DNA from: Gibbula magus | Taxonomy: Eukaryota > Mollusca > Gastropoda > Trochida > Trochidae | Length of the DNA stretch: 64,000 bases | Assembly: GCA_936450465.1 (NCBI GenBank) | Contig: OW388304.1 | Location: 15,357,061-15,421,060 of the forward strand | Direction of reading: 5' to 3' | Shown: positions 24,755-37,500 of the stretch, piece after piece | How positions within the stretch are numbered: the stretch's first letter is position 1 | How the letters are laid out: each line of letters begins with the position of its first letter | Translations under genes and position numbers: made by a program | Notes under the pieces: model-generated | What the model saw: the letters and a program-made list of their open reading frames with translations, nothing else | The model's database searches: none | Told to the model about the DNA's origin: nothing

Positions 24755-25745
24755 ACAAGCTTATTCGACACGGAGGTGGATCAACGATAGTACTCACAAA
24801 TAGAAAGAAAAAAAACAGTGACAGAAACGGAGACAAGGAGACAGCGAGACCCGGGTCCAGGGAAACGGGGAAACACGGGAACACAGAGACACGGATACAC
24901 TGGAACACTGAGACAAGGAGACACGGAAACAGAGAGGCACGGGGAGATGGAGAAAGAGAGGCACGGGGAGATGGAGACAGAGAGGCACGGGAAGACGGAT
25001 ACAGAGAGGCACGGGGAGATGGAGACAGAAAGGCACGGGGAGATGGAGAAAGAGAGGCACGGGGAGATGGAGACAGAGAGGCACGGGAAGACGGAGACAG
25101 AGAGGCACGGGAAGACGGAGACAGAGAGGCACGGGAAGACGGAGACAGAAAGGCACAGGAAGACGGAGACTGAGAGGCACGGGGAGATGGAGACAGAGAG
25201 GCACGGGAAGATGGAGACTGAGAGGCACGGGAAGACGGAGACAGAGAGGCACGGGAAGACGGAGACAGAAAGGCACAGGAAGACGGAGACTGAGAGGCAC
25301 GGGGAGATGGAGAAAGAGAGGCACGGGGAGATGGAGACAGAGAGGCACGGGAAGACGGAGACAGAGAGGCACGGGAAGACGGAGACAGAAAGGCACAGGA
25401 AGACGGAGACTGAGAGGCACGGGGAGATGGAGAAAGAGAGGCACGGGAAGATGGAGACAGAGAGGCACGGGAAGACGGAGACTGAGAGGCACGGGGAGAT
25501 GGAGACAGAGAGGCACGGGAAGACGGAGACAGAGAGGCACGGGAAGACGGAGACAGAAAGGCACGGGGAGACGGAGACAGAGAGGCACGGGGAGACGGAG
25601 ACAGAGAGGCACAGGAAGACGGAGACAGCAAGACACGGCGACAGCGAGATATGGGGAGAGAAAGACACGGAGATACGGGGACACTGAGACAGATACACGG
25701 GGACTCCGGAACTCGGGGATACGGGGACATCATCGGGGACACTTA
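24755..25745. repeat. Purine-strand 24-bp minisatellite, about 0.9 kb
   Basis: Units such as GAGAGGCACGGGAAGACGGA repeat at 24 bases (and half-units) about 35 times, with strong purine bias on the plus strand. Frames of about 290-330 codons are open on both strands because the unit length is a multiple of three and the sequence is simple. These are artefacts, not genes. Confidence 0.9.
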
Positions 25746-26075
25746 TATATGAAGACCATGTATACATGTACATGCAAATGCTACTCAGCTGAATTTATAA
25801 ATGTTATTGTTGTTTACTTTACGTCTTTCTCTTGCGGAGACAGAGAGGCACAGGAAGACGGAGACAGCAAGACACGGCGACAGCGAGATATGGGGAGAGA
25901 AAGACACGGAGATACGGGGACACTGAGACAGATACACGGGGACTCCGGAACTCGGGGATACGGGGACATCATCGGGGACACTTATATATGAAGACCATGT
26001 ATACATGTACATGCAAATGCTACTCAGCTGAATTTATAAATGTTATTGTTGTTTACTTTACGTCTTTCTCTTGCA
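25600..26075. repeat. 239-bp tandem duplication at the minisatellite edge
   Basis: The segment running from CAGAGAGGCACAGGAAGACG through ACTTTACGTCTTTCTCTTGC occurs at about 25,597-25,835 and again at 25,836-26,074. The two copies look identical by eye, so this is a recent duplication that carried the last repeat units and 120 bases of unique flank. Confidence 0.85.
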
Positions 26076-26335
26076 ATAAATGGTTTACGTGACTGACAAG
26101 GCAAGGCAACTTGTTACATCACACTGTTTTAAATAAATGTTAATTAAAAAATGGTTTACTGTATTTTTTAAGTATATTAAATAAGCCAGTGCGCTCAGAG
26201 AACGATACTCGCATGTATGAAACGACCCGCCATGTTGTACCAATAGCACACACTTGCTGGTGCACGTTTTTGGAATACATGTATTATGTTTTCTGTTTCT
26301 TTTTTTCATGAAAGCTAATACAATATATTGTTACG

Positions 26336-26690
26336 CTAGAGGGTAAAACATCTCATTACACCAAAGCGATAAGCCGTATATATCGAAAACTTGTGTCCGT
26401 TTTGGGAAGAAATGGTGCGACGTAGAAAACGACAATTTTGTGGAACTCTTCGGTGTATGAGGTAGATTTGTAGGTTTCATGCGATTTTGAGAGCTATGGC
26501 AGCAAGATGGTTTACTATTCTATCATGTTGCCTTATTTAAAACTCTACTCTCAGTCTGTCTACGTGTAATTGGTGTGTGTAATAAATGTTTTACCCTCTA
26601 AAGTCAATTTAAATGACATAAACTATCATTATAAATGAAAATTTTGTAAAAAAAAAAAATTTTCCAAACGTGCTACAGTCCCTTTAATTG
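26336..26690. mobile_element. TIR element ending in GAGGGTAAAACAT
   Basis: CTAGAGGGTAAAACAT at 26,336 is answered by ATGTTTTACCCTCTAAAG at about 26,586-26,603, with TTACACC/GGTGTGTGTAA inside the arms. The right end plus the next 90 bases recur at 51,432-51,553, so the repeat extends past the TIR on this side. Confidence 0.6.
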
Positions 26691-27915
26691 AAGTATATGG
26701 CTTGATAGCCAGCATCTGTTGACTATCTTCTTCAACGCATGGCCAGGGCTCGAACATTGACGGAGTCACATTGAATGCAAACTTTAAAGGCAAACAGACC
26801 ATCTGTTTGGCCGAAAACGAAAACTGGTTAAAGTAAGTATTTGCAGTTGAATTTGAAGATGTAAGAAACATTGTGACATGATATTGTTAGACATCTCAGG
26901 AGAGGCTCCCTTGTTTGATGAACCTCTCTGTAAAGTTGGATTGTATCAAACAATTGCGATTGTTCCATTAAGGATCCGACATTTTCTTTTGTACAGTATG
27001 CGAAATGATAAAAACGGTGTTTACTAATTTAATTTTTAAAAATAATTAAACATATGTATTGATGGAATATCCAGTAAGTAACAAATACTTTATAATCTGG
27101 CCGATCAACGATGTACTTTTATGCAGTGACAAAGCTTTCAATATTTTTAAGCTCCGAATGAATTATGATGAATCTTTATCATATCATCAAATATTTCAGT
27201 CATGAAGGGGACATAGTGTATACCTGTCAAACCTAATTCTGGTCATTATATATGATATCACTGAATTATATAATTACACTAAAATAGCCCCCAATCTCCA
27301 TATTCTGACAGGGCAAACGTCAGGTGCAGACAACAAACGTGTAATGTTCCTACGTACCTCTTCTACGAAATCATTTCTTTACCCTTTTTCGAAACATACA
27401 TTTTCACACCTTTGTCTTACTGTGATTTTACATTAATATCTGCTGTAACATATAATATCTAGTTTGAGAGCAATTTTAATTTCGTTTATAATATGCATAG
27501 TATACATATGAATGCAATTTGAATAATAATAAAAAAAAAAACAACCACAAGATATGATCACATCTGCAACTCCACAGGACCATTTTAAGCCCAACATATG
27601 AACACTTCGTTATGAGAATGACGAAGGCAGTACCTTGACAAATATCCAAATAAAATGACAAATTGAAGCCTGTTTACACACTTTAGTATCGAGTATCATA
27701 TATTATTCATTCTGTGGCCTTCGTTAATCAATTTCTTTATATGCACATGTAAAACAATAGTATGGGCAATGGCAGGTCTTTTATGTTGGACATTACAGAC
27801 TATTCAGACCCAATAGTATAGGTCACTGTGATCCGAAACACAGTCCCTCTTTTCAATGCAATGTCCCCTCAAAGGCATAACTCGCAAACACAGGACAAAA
27901 AGTGGTGGACTCCGC
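26691..27915. other. Intergenic, nothing recognised
   Basis: AT-rich sequence between the repeats at 26.6 kb and the minisatellite at 27.9 kb. No splice-bounded open frame or known repeat was found. Confidence 0.5.
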
Positions 27916-27917
27916 CT

Positions 27918-28104
27918 TGCCGGATCCTTCCAGATCCTTTCAGATCCTTCCAGATCCTTTCAGATCCTTCCAGATCCTTTCAGATCCTTTCAGATCCTTC
28001 CAGATCCTTCCAGATCCTTTCAGATCCTTCCAGATCCTTCCAGATCCTGCCAGATCCTTCCAGATCCTTTCAGATCCTTCCAGATCCTGCCAGATCCTGC
28101 AATA
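27918..28104. repeat. 10-bp minisatellite (AGATCCTTYC)n
   Basis: About 18 copies of AGATCCTTTC/AGATCCTTCC. The unit is not a multiple of three, so all three plus frames and one minus frame stay open as Ser/Pro/Ile or Gly/Ser-rich shadows. These are not genes. Confidence 0.9.
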
Positions 28105-28538
28105 TCCGCCTAATCTGGGGCAACCGGATTCCACCCCCTTTTGTCTTGTGAAAAGTCTCAATCTCTGGCCAATTTAAGCCTTGTTGCATTTCGTCAGTTT
28201 ATCTGTACCAGCGTAGCAGCGCACTGCATGTGGACATGGTAGTGCAAGCAGAACTACCTGGCACAAACTAAAGAACGCTGACAACATGCAGAAAGGCTCA
28301 ACTTAGCCAGTGATAGAGGCTAGCGCGAGTTATGCCTTGCCGGAGAACACCAAGTCACTGCATGGTGAACGAAACGATTACCTGGGATTCAAAAGGATTT
28401 TAGGGGATAACAGGTTTCAAAACTATCACTGAGAATACGACATTGAGATGAAGTGTCAATTATTTCCGACAATACATGATTGCACTTGTTATAAGTCTAC
28501 AGTCCAAACTAGGAGTCAAAGTTCTAGAATACTGCCGA
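28105..28538 (-). other. Likely 3' UTR and downstream flank of the LolA-like gene
   Basis: No coding frame. No clear AATAAA on the minus strand was found close to the stop at 28,539, so the end of the transcript is not fixed. Confidence 0.4.
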
Positions 28539-31500
28539 TCATTGACCAAGAGAGCCCATGGTGAGGTGTTCCTTCATATCGTAGGATCTGCTTCTGAGTC
28601 TGAAGACCATCAGAGTTGAGATTGCGCCGAGGATTAAACCAATCAGAGTCATGCCTATAGCGATACCTGCCACCGAACCTGGAACACAACACAGTCCATA
28701 ATGAGGGGTACTATCTACTTCAGCATGTGATATAACACAACACAGTCCATAATGAGGGGTACTATCTACTTCAGCATGTGATATAACACAACAAGATTCA
28801 CGAACTACCTACAACATTTACAGTGTACCTTACTAACATGCACAATCTATGTTGCATCATAGTGTCAGCCTGAAGTTTTTCTCCATTCGATTATATATAA
28901 TAATATATTAATAATACATATTTACGCTACACTTAATGTTGTATTATTTAGTCTATTATAAGCCACTTTATGGCATGGTGTCAGCTTTTAAAAAAATTCG
29001 ATGATGCTTACAATGTTTTATTATGTTTATGTAATTGACTTCAAATAAAATATTTCTGTCTGTCTGTCTGTCTGTATGTGTGTCTATAACAACTTTCGGT
29101 CTGTTATTCCTATTGGTGACTTACATGTTTTAAACAATATTGATAAAAGAAATCTCATTTGAAACCCACTGTCATTTGAATGGAAAGAATGTGAAACTAA
29201 CTAAATATTTAAGCATGTATAGAAACACAAACCATTAAACCACGTGTACATTCCATTTAATTCAGCTGTAGTTGTATTTGGATTACATAAGAGCGATTAC
29301 AGACAAGAAATACACAAAGAGGGATGATTGGGACAAATACCTACCTCCTTGCCACCCAGGCTGTACACTCGTCAGAGCTGGAACAGAAACACACTGTATT
29401 ACCCATACGGGTGAGAAGACACAGGTGATTATTTTTGTGATATTTGCACATGTGCTTTCAAGTAATTTTCAACGTTGATTGGTCGGTTACCCGGAGAAAG
29501 AATGACTATGACGTCATAAAACAATGGTCTGACGCGACGAAATATCTTATGACGTCACAGTGTTACTGTGGCGACGGGTCCTTCACAGCGGCCGCCCCAA
29601 CATGAAAATGTAATAACCAAGCGTAATTTGGTCAATTTAATTGCATAATGGATAATATATAGAATAACCAACTCGATACGAGTGATTACGGGAATTATCC
29701 ACTCGTCTAAATAATGTTCAGAGCCACTCGCTAAAGCTCGTGGCTGAACATTATTTAGACTCATGGATATTTCCCGTAATCACTCGTACCTCGTTGGTTA
29801 TTCTCTAAGTAGTCACTGTACCGCGCTTATGTATGAAGGATATTCGGTATTTCTCGTCGAATGCCAAATGTCTTTGTTTACAGCAAAATCGTTCAGATAA
29901 GAAAGAGGACAACGTATCAGTAAAACAATTAGTGGTATTAATGCAGAACAATCATGTAGCAGTGTGGAAACGAAATTTCACTCAACTAACGGTTCACTGT
30001 CTTTGAAAAACGCTTTCTACAACAACTTGGTATTTTAGTGCCATATCCAAGATCCGTTATAATGGCAAAAGAAATAAATCTTTATTGCTGTGAGTGAGTA
30101 AGTTATTGTTTAACGCCGCTTCGGCAGTATTGCAGCCATTAGCGGCGAGATATTTAATTTCGTTGCCTAATTTAAAAAAGAAAATTGCAATTGAAAAACA
30201 GAACACGACACGAAGGCCGCAAATCACATGTTGAATAAAAGCTGATAATGAAAAGTTAAAATTTATTATTTGTCAATAAGGTGTATAGCCTTTAAAAAAT
30301 CTAAAACACGATGCTCACCGAAATGAGTAAAAACTTGATTGATTGAAATAGAAGGATAAAAAGTTTCACTGTGCAGTGTCCCAACACTCACATAGAATGT
30401 GTTTGATGGTGAGAGGACACTGATATTGCTGATATGTGCAGTGTCCCAACACTCACATAGAATGTGTTTGATTGTGAGAGGACACTGATATTGCTGATAT
30501 GTGCAGTGTCCCAACACTCACATAGAATGTGTTTGATTGTGAGAGGACACTGATATTGCTAATATGGATCTTTCTTTCAAGTGAAATCATGATATTTTAC
30601 TAACTTACTGTTTAACAAAAGTAACTCTTTAAAACAGTATGAACCTCCAAACTTATGAAAAACCATGATATTGGCTCATCTAAAGTGAGAAGAAATGTTT
30701 AACACATTTAACTCAAATTATCTCGCTGACCCCACATATGGTTGGTTGTTATTGTTGAAAAAGGACTGAACCTTTAATATCCGACTAGCTTCTTTTCATG
30801 ATAAAATATGTTTTGGTGTAACTTGGTATAAACATCTTGTTTTACGATGCATTATTTCTAAAGTTTGTAGTGTAGTTGATAGGACATTAATTACTTTGGG
30901 TAAAAATTCAGTACCATCACATTTTTCCTTATATTTTCTTAAATTGTGCATACGGTGGATTTCTAAATAATTTCAATGAATTAGTGAATAAATAAGCAGT
31001 TGTTATGTCTGGGGTGATACAATCAATCAATTTATATTAACGTTCCTAGAGAATCGCATTTCAGCTTACAAACTAGGATATATCATGTCTGGAGGAGAAA
31101 TCCATACTTCACCAGATGAAATATACATGGTCTTATTGGTTTCTTTTTGTTGAAGTGTTAATTGTACTATTTGTCATATTTCTAAAATGATATAAAAGTT
31201 CGTAAATAACTTTAAATTGAATAATATGACATTAACCTATGGTAATATATGCCATCAATGGTGACGTCATATGATTAACAATTTTCCTACATGTAAAGTC
31301 GGTATCTGCAATTATTTCAAGGACAAACAGACAAACAGAAGTGAGGTACTAACGCATGGGGGAACTTGGTCCACGTGGTGTGGGTACAGGCCCTTGATGT
31401 GTCGTATGTACGATGTTGGGTGGTTTAGGGGTGACGTGGGGTGTTGTAGTCACAGTGGATGTTGTAGTAGTAGTTGGAGCAGCTGTAGTCAGATCTCGGA

Positions 31501-34500
31501 TGTCGACCGTTGTTCCATTAGGGAAGATGACAACTTCCACCAATGTACCTTTGACTCCATTGTATGTGTAGGTATGCTGTAGAACAAAGCACAATGCATT
31601 GAAATCAGGGCAGGGGCAGATCAGTGGTCAGTGGTTTTGGATCAGTAGGTCTGAGGTTCAAATCCAGCTCGTTAGTCTGATAAAATCGAGTGTTTTCCGA
31701 GGAATAAAATTGCAATATAGTACATCTACCGGGATACGAACTCATATCGTTCGGAGGTTTCCTCGCAAAACCGTCTGATAACAACCCGTAGACTTCCATG
31801 TTCTGACGCAATTCAGTTAACCAATCACCATACGTCCAAGGCAAAAGCTTTCGGTGGGAGAAGCTAGGGGCAGATAACTCCTAACAGATATCCTTTCGTC
31901 TGTTCCGAATGCTTTCAAAACGGCGACTGTTTAAAACCTATGATGTGATTGATCAGCTATTTGACTGGGCTTTGGCTGCGCTAAACTGGTTCGGAAAGAA
32001 CACGCGACTATACGGGGTGTTCTCAGACCTTGTGGCGAGGAATCTGAAGAACCTGTTCGTACCCAGGTAGATGCATTATTTTGCAAATTTTATTCCTCGG
32101 AACAAGGTCGATTTTAATCAGACGGCGGTAACTCGAACTGAAAACATGGTTGCTACAGAAAGTTGATATGTACACGTGTGCACATGTGAAAAATATGACA
32201 CAGATTATGATTCAGCATATGAGTAATAAATAGAAAGATGACTCACTGGCCCGGACACAGGTTTGTTGATAGTAGACTGGAAGGTGAACATGCCTCTGTT
32301 GATGACGCGTTCAAGTCCTGCTGCAGCCTGGTCCGAGCTGACGCTGTTTAGTGGATTCTTCACGTCGCCCTTGACCTTGGGTAGGTCGAACAGCCGGAAC
32401 ACCAAGTACACTCCGTGATTGTCGAAGTCAGTCTGGAGAGGAAGAGGGACAGAACTGTTGACTATTTTAGAGCAACATTAGATTAAAAAGGTGACGTACA
32501 ATAATGGTTTACATGTTTACAATTCATAATTGTATGTCACTGAATGTCTGAATTCAAATGTCACGACACTTTTGTACATTGTATGGTAGCGCTTGATTAG
32601 TTCAAAATGGAGGTAAACCTGAAGGTCAACACAGACCATAACTCGTCACATGACTATGATTTCCGAATTCGATGATCTTATTGGCCAAAACAATTCAACA
32701 CACAATTTAATATTCTTGATATAATTTTTTAAGGAAATAGGAAGTAAAAAATTAGAAAAACGGACGGACAGATTGAAGACGGACAGCGTCCAATATTCCC
32801 ATATCCTGCCACTTTGCAGCGATGGATGATTATGTGTGAGCGTGATTATAACATATCATGGAATAGTCAGATTCAGTTATTACCTTTATCTCTACAGATA
32901 ATTGCTACATTAACAAAAACGGTAATGGTACATGTATTAGGCAACATGGTACAACACGTACCCTAATGACTTGTACCCTGACATAAGACACCCGCATCAC
33001 CCGGGCTAGAGCCAGGGCCGTGTTGTACTTGAAGAGCTTGGGGCGGGGCGAGATGGCGTAGGCGTCACCTGTAATGGCACTGAAATTGTAAGTTGACAAT
33101 AAATCAGATCTTTGATAGCTATAATATTCAATCCTTTTACTTACTAGATTAAAACTACCAGTACTGGAGTATACATCTGTACTACTAGGGATTTATTTCA
33201 CAAAAATCACATTTACTAAGGTTAGCCTTCAGTCTCTTTGTTGAACACTGTACCAATGTCACCTTATTGTGACTTACGATTAAACTTGTGCGTAATGAAA
33301 GGAGTACCAGAGGTGTTTAGAATGACACATACTGGCTTATGATTATAGCTACAGGCACTGACACACAAGTTTTTTAATCTTGGTTGATATCTTTATAGGT
33401 TATGCCTTAGTTTTCCTAACTTTGCTGTGTTCAGGACGGATTAAGGAAGGGCATGTCAACGTAATGTGAAAATATAAGCAGCTGCACAACCTCTTTATTC
33501 GTAGTGTAAGAAATCCTTATACTTCGTAGTCCATACACGTAATTCTTCGATTCATATATATAAACTACCGGGCAAAAGAAAGTACTCACCTCAGTTGATT
33601 TTATCATATGTATGATTTTCAATTGCAAATATCTCAAGTTTTCGATGTCATAATCCAAAACTGATAAGTACAGGTATTTAGTTAGCAGTCAAAGAATACT
33701 TCTACATGTTTTTTAATTATTTAAAAAAAAAAATGAAATTTTAAGTTTAATTTTGTTTTTAAATTATTGTTGATGATACACAACTGTTCATCGACATATA
33801 AGACATATCCTATGTGAAAATAAATAAATGTGCCTGATTCTGCACACATTTAAACCATTTTAAACAGGGCAGGGGTCATATTGGTGAAAATTTCATTCTT
33901 AACCCTGTCTTCATTACAAAACGATATTTGAACTAAAATTTAACCTCAGTCACCAACAAAGTCATTCAAACTACTGCAGATAAGTATTATTGTATCGTGT
34001 CATAGTCAAATACATCTGATTTCTTTTAAATATTGAATTAATCGAAATAAACTTAGGTGAAAACTTTCTTTTGCCAGGTAGTTAGTTTTTAAATTATACA
34101 CATCTCGAAGATTTTAAAATGAAGCAGTCATAAATTGCTGACCTGATAACGTGAACTGGAAGTGACGTATAGCCTCGTCCTCGTAACAATACGACACGTC
34201 GAAATCACTGATATCCGGTTCCGCTTCAGAGAAGTCGAATATGTTGTAAATAATAGTCGTGTTCAGCTATGGAAACAAAAACAATTAAAATAATTTTGTG
34301 AATTTTTCAACATGGAAGGACTGACGTGAATCACAGTCATGAGTAGTATACATGTATGTGATAACTTGTAAGATGTATGAAAAACGAAATATTACAAAAT
34401 GTTCGTCATTACATGTACAGCGACACATCTAAACTATGAACACATGAACATAATAAAATAATTGGTGAATTATTTACTGAGAGTAATACAATTTTTAACG

Positions 34501-37500
34501 AAAATGGAATCGATGTCAAAATCGTCGTTCACACAATGGCTTAAACAAGTGACATAGTGTTTAGTTTCACTGATGTTTCACAGAGTAAACGCTAGTTTTG
34601 CTTTAAAGATAATGTTTTTAATCGCTGACAACAGCTTCCACGTTATCAAAAGACAGTGTGTATTGCATCGTCCTTCCTGTCGTTTAGCTGTGAATATTCA
34701 AATTCATTGAACAAGTTTATATATGCAGAAAACTATTCATAAACAAATAAAATGTCACATTGATGTTCTTACAGCAGGTACGGAGATCTTTAATCTCATC
34801 GGTGCTTGTCTGATGGCGGGTCCAAACTCACTTATCAACCACTCATCCTAGTAAACGGTAAACCAAACTTAGAACCAGGATATGGAAAGGTAACAGAAGT
34901 GGGGAATTTCACTCTTTTCAAATTATTCAGTAGATTTAATCCAGCAAAACAATAATGTGTGGTATCAATGAAGAACCATTACATACATAAAATTTATATA
35001 GTCTATATCTGCTTCCAAATACATTTCAATGTACTTAATTCAAATACGGTATACGCATTTGGGGTATTTGGAAGATGTAAAGAGTTAAAAGCAGTATAAA
35101 ATGTGGCCCCGATATTTCCTGTCCTTTATAAACAAATTTGTTTATATTTCCATAAAGCTGAAGCTTAACAATCGTTTACGCTCGTTTTATACCAATTATT
35201 TAAGCCGTTTGGTAAAGCTGGTATTTCAGGGAAGCTAGTTCATTATTCCCTCTATTGAACTTACCGAAGAGAAGTACCACTCCCAGTAAGAGGTTTTGTT
35301 GAGCCCAGGAGGGAAGTCTTGTCGTTTTCCTATCCACGTATCCATTGTAACGCTGCGTTCAGTTTTCTTGAATAATCAAAACGGTGATAAGGTGATATTC
35401 CCTTTATATTTTAATGTAGAATACACCAATACATGTTATCATGTCTAAGACATCGTCATGCAATAAGAAAATATTACCATGATAAGTTACTTAACTGGAA
35501 AGAGATACATAAATCTATAATGTCACTCTCCTTGAAGTTTACGATATATTCTGATTTTATTCGAAAAATCAGATAACAAAATAGCAGTTTTTCATAATTT
35601 TCATTTACTTTGTAAACCCTTTCATGAAATTTTCATTGACAATCCAAGTAAAAGACATCGTTTTTTTGCCAAACTCATGTGCTATGAAAGTCCTAATTCT
35701 AGCACGTGTACAATATTCCTCAAGCACATGCATGACTCGATATGAATCGTAGAAAATTTGATTAGTACAGATTAAAACGACACCGAAAATAACACGATAA
35801 CCGCAGGGTCAAAACTTTGTGGAGGAAATCAACCGGACAACTCACCTGTCCCGAATAGATGAATCGCCCGGATGTAAAGTCGAAGAACTCTTTAGGACTC
35901 TTGATGGCGATATGGTTTGGGTCGGACAGTTTGGAGTCGAACACGTCAGGTGAGATTGGCACAACGTCACATTTACCTGTGTCCATGTCCAACAGGTAGG
36001 AGACACCTGCAATTATATTGCCATTGACATTGGCAGTGATCAGCTGTGAATATATAGAGAATCTAACCCAAGTGTCTTCTGATATGAAATATATCAACAC
36101 GAGTTGATAAAAGTTACAAATATCCGAGGCTTGCCGAGGATATTTTTACTTTTATCAACGAATTCTATTTATCATCCAAAATCATCCTTATTACGTTAAA
36201 GTGACAAAAGTGTACATCTCTGAGCACAGCTCTGCCATTTGATTTCCAGTGCGGTGAGGTCATATCATTGAAACGTCATCATGTTAATGACGTCATATCA
36301 TTGTGATGTCATTAATCGATGATGTAAAAGCATTGTCATGTCATGTAGTTGACGGTGACAGGACATTGTGCAAAATCTACTGCCAAAAAGATATCTCCTA
36401 GGAGATATCGCTTGATCTCCCACAAGTAATATCTCCTGTAGAAACACAGGTTTCGGTGATCAGCTTTCTATATATACTGTTATATGTAGACTTCCCAGGA
36501 TGGTGAGGTGGTGAGATAGGTGAGAAGGATAACATGAGCTTTTACCATGACAATTGTCGTCTCTCACCTTTAAACACGATTCAGAAGATACTAATAACGA
36601 CACGTATCATCATTATTCATCTGTTTTGTTCAATCAAAGAACGTGTAATCAAACTACTAATTTAATTAAATGTGTGATTTTATGGATAAAAATTATCTTT
36701 TTCAGGTGCATCAACATTTTATAATATACTTCTAAGGTGTTGAAAGGTAACTTGATCACAATTCTTTATATTATCAGAATAATAGGTTCCAAACCCTGTA
36801 TGTATACACACATTTGTCATCGTTGTCAGATTGTTATTAACATTGAAACTTAAAAAAACCTTTCTCCTCTGAATGAGAAAGCAAAATATCTGATGCTTGC
36901 ATGTATATAATGTAATGTATCTGTTAAAATCTTTAACGGCGGTAGGTACCACACAGGTATGTATTTTGTGATTTGATAGATCTTTTCATCAACCACTTAA
37001 GCAAAACATATTCGTTTAGACATGACTTACTCAGCTTTAAAGTAGCAACAGCATACCAGATAGAACATTGATAAGCTCTTGCAGTATATCTAAGCTTGTG
37101 ACACCAACGGCACACGATGATAAAAGTTACCTGCTTTGAAGTCGTGCACATCTTTCCTGGAGACCATCGGCATGACGATGACCCCTCCCTGCATGGGTTT
37201 GGAGTCCACTCGGACCAACCCCCTCGTGTAGTCATACCATTCCTGGCAAACAACGGGGCACCATTATATTCTAACTTATTTATTCTTGTCTCTCTTTATA
37301 CACATTATAACACAGAGTCGATCTATGGCGAGCATTTAGGATCGACCTACACAAGAATAACACGAATAAAGAGTTATTTCGACTTTAACAAATTTCATAT
37401 TGGGAATAAGTGATTGAATCTTTTAGATAATGAAACTATGTTATTTTTGGTGTTTCAGATCTTTATTGAGTCTTTGGTGATTTGAGCCGCCATGCCGCTT

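Noticed and set aside
24753..25773. Long open frames (289-330 codons) on both strands
   Set aside because: All lie in a 24-bp minisatellite whose unit is a multiple of three. Protein composition is a direct translation of the repeat.
27828..28177. Ser/Pro-rich plus frames
   Set aside because: All three plus frames and one minus frame are open through a 10-bp repeat, so none is favoured.
35762..36100. Whole 112-codon minus frame as one exon
   Set aside because: Phase shows only 35,846-36,006 is exonic. The ends read into intron past GCAG and CAG|GTGAG.
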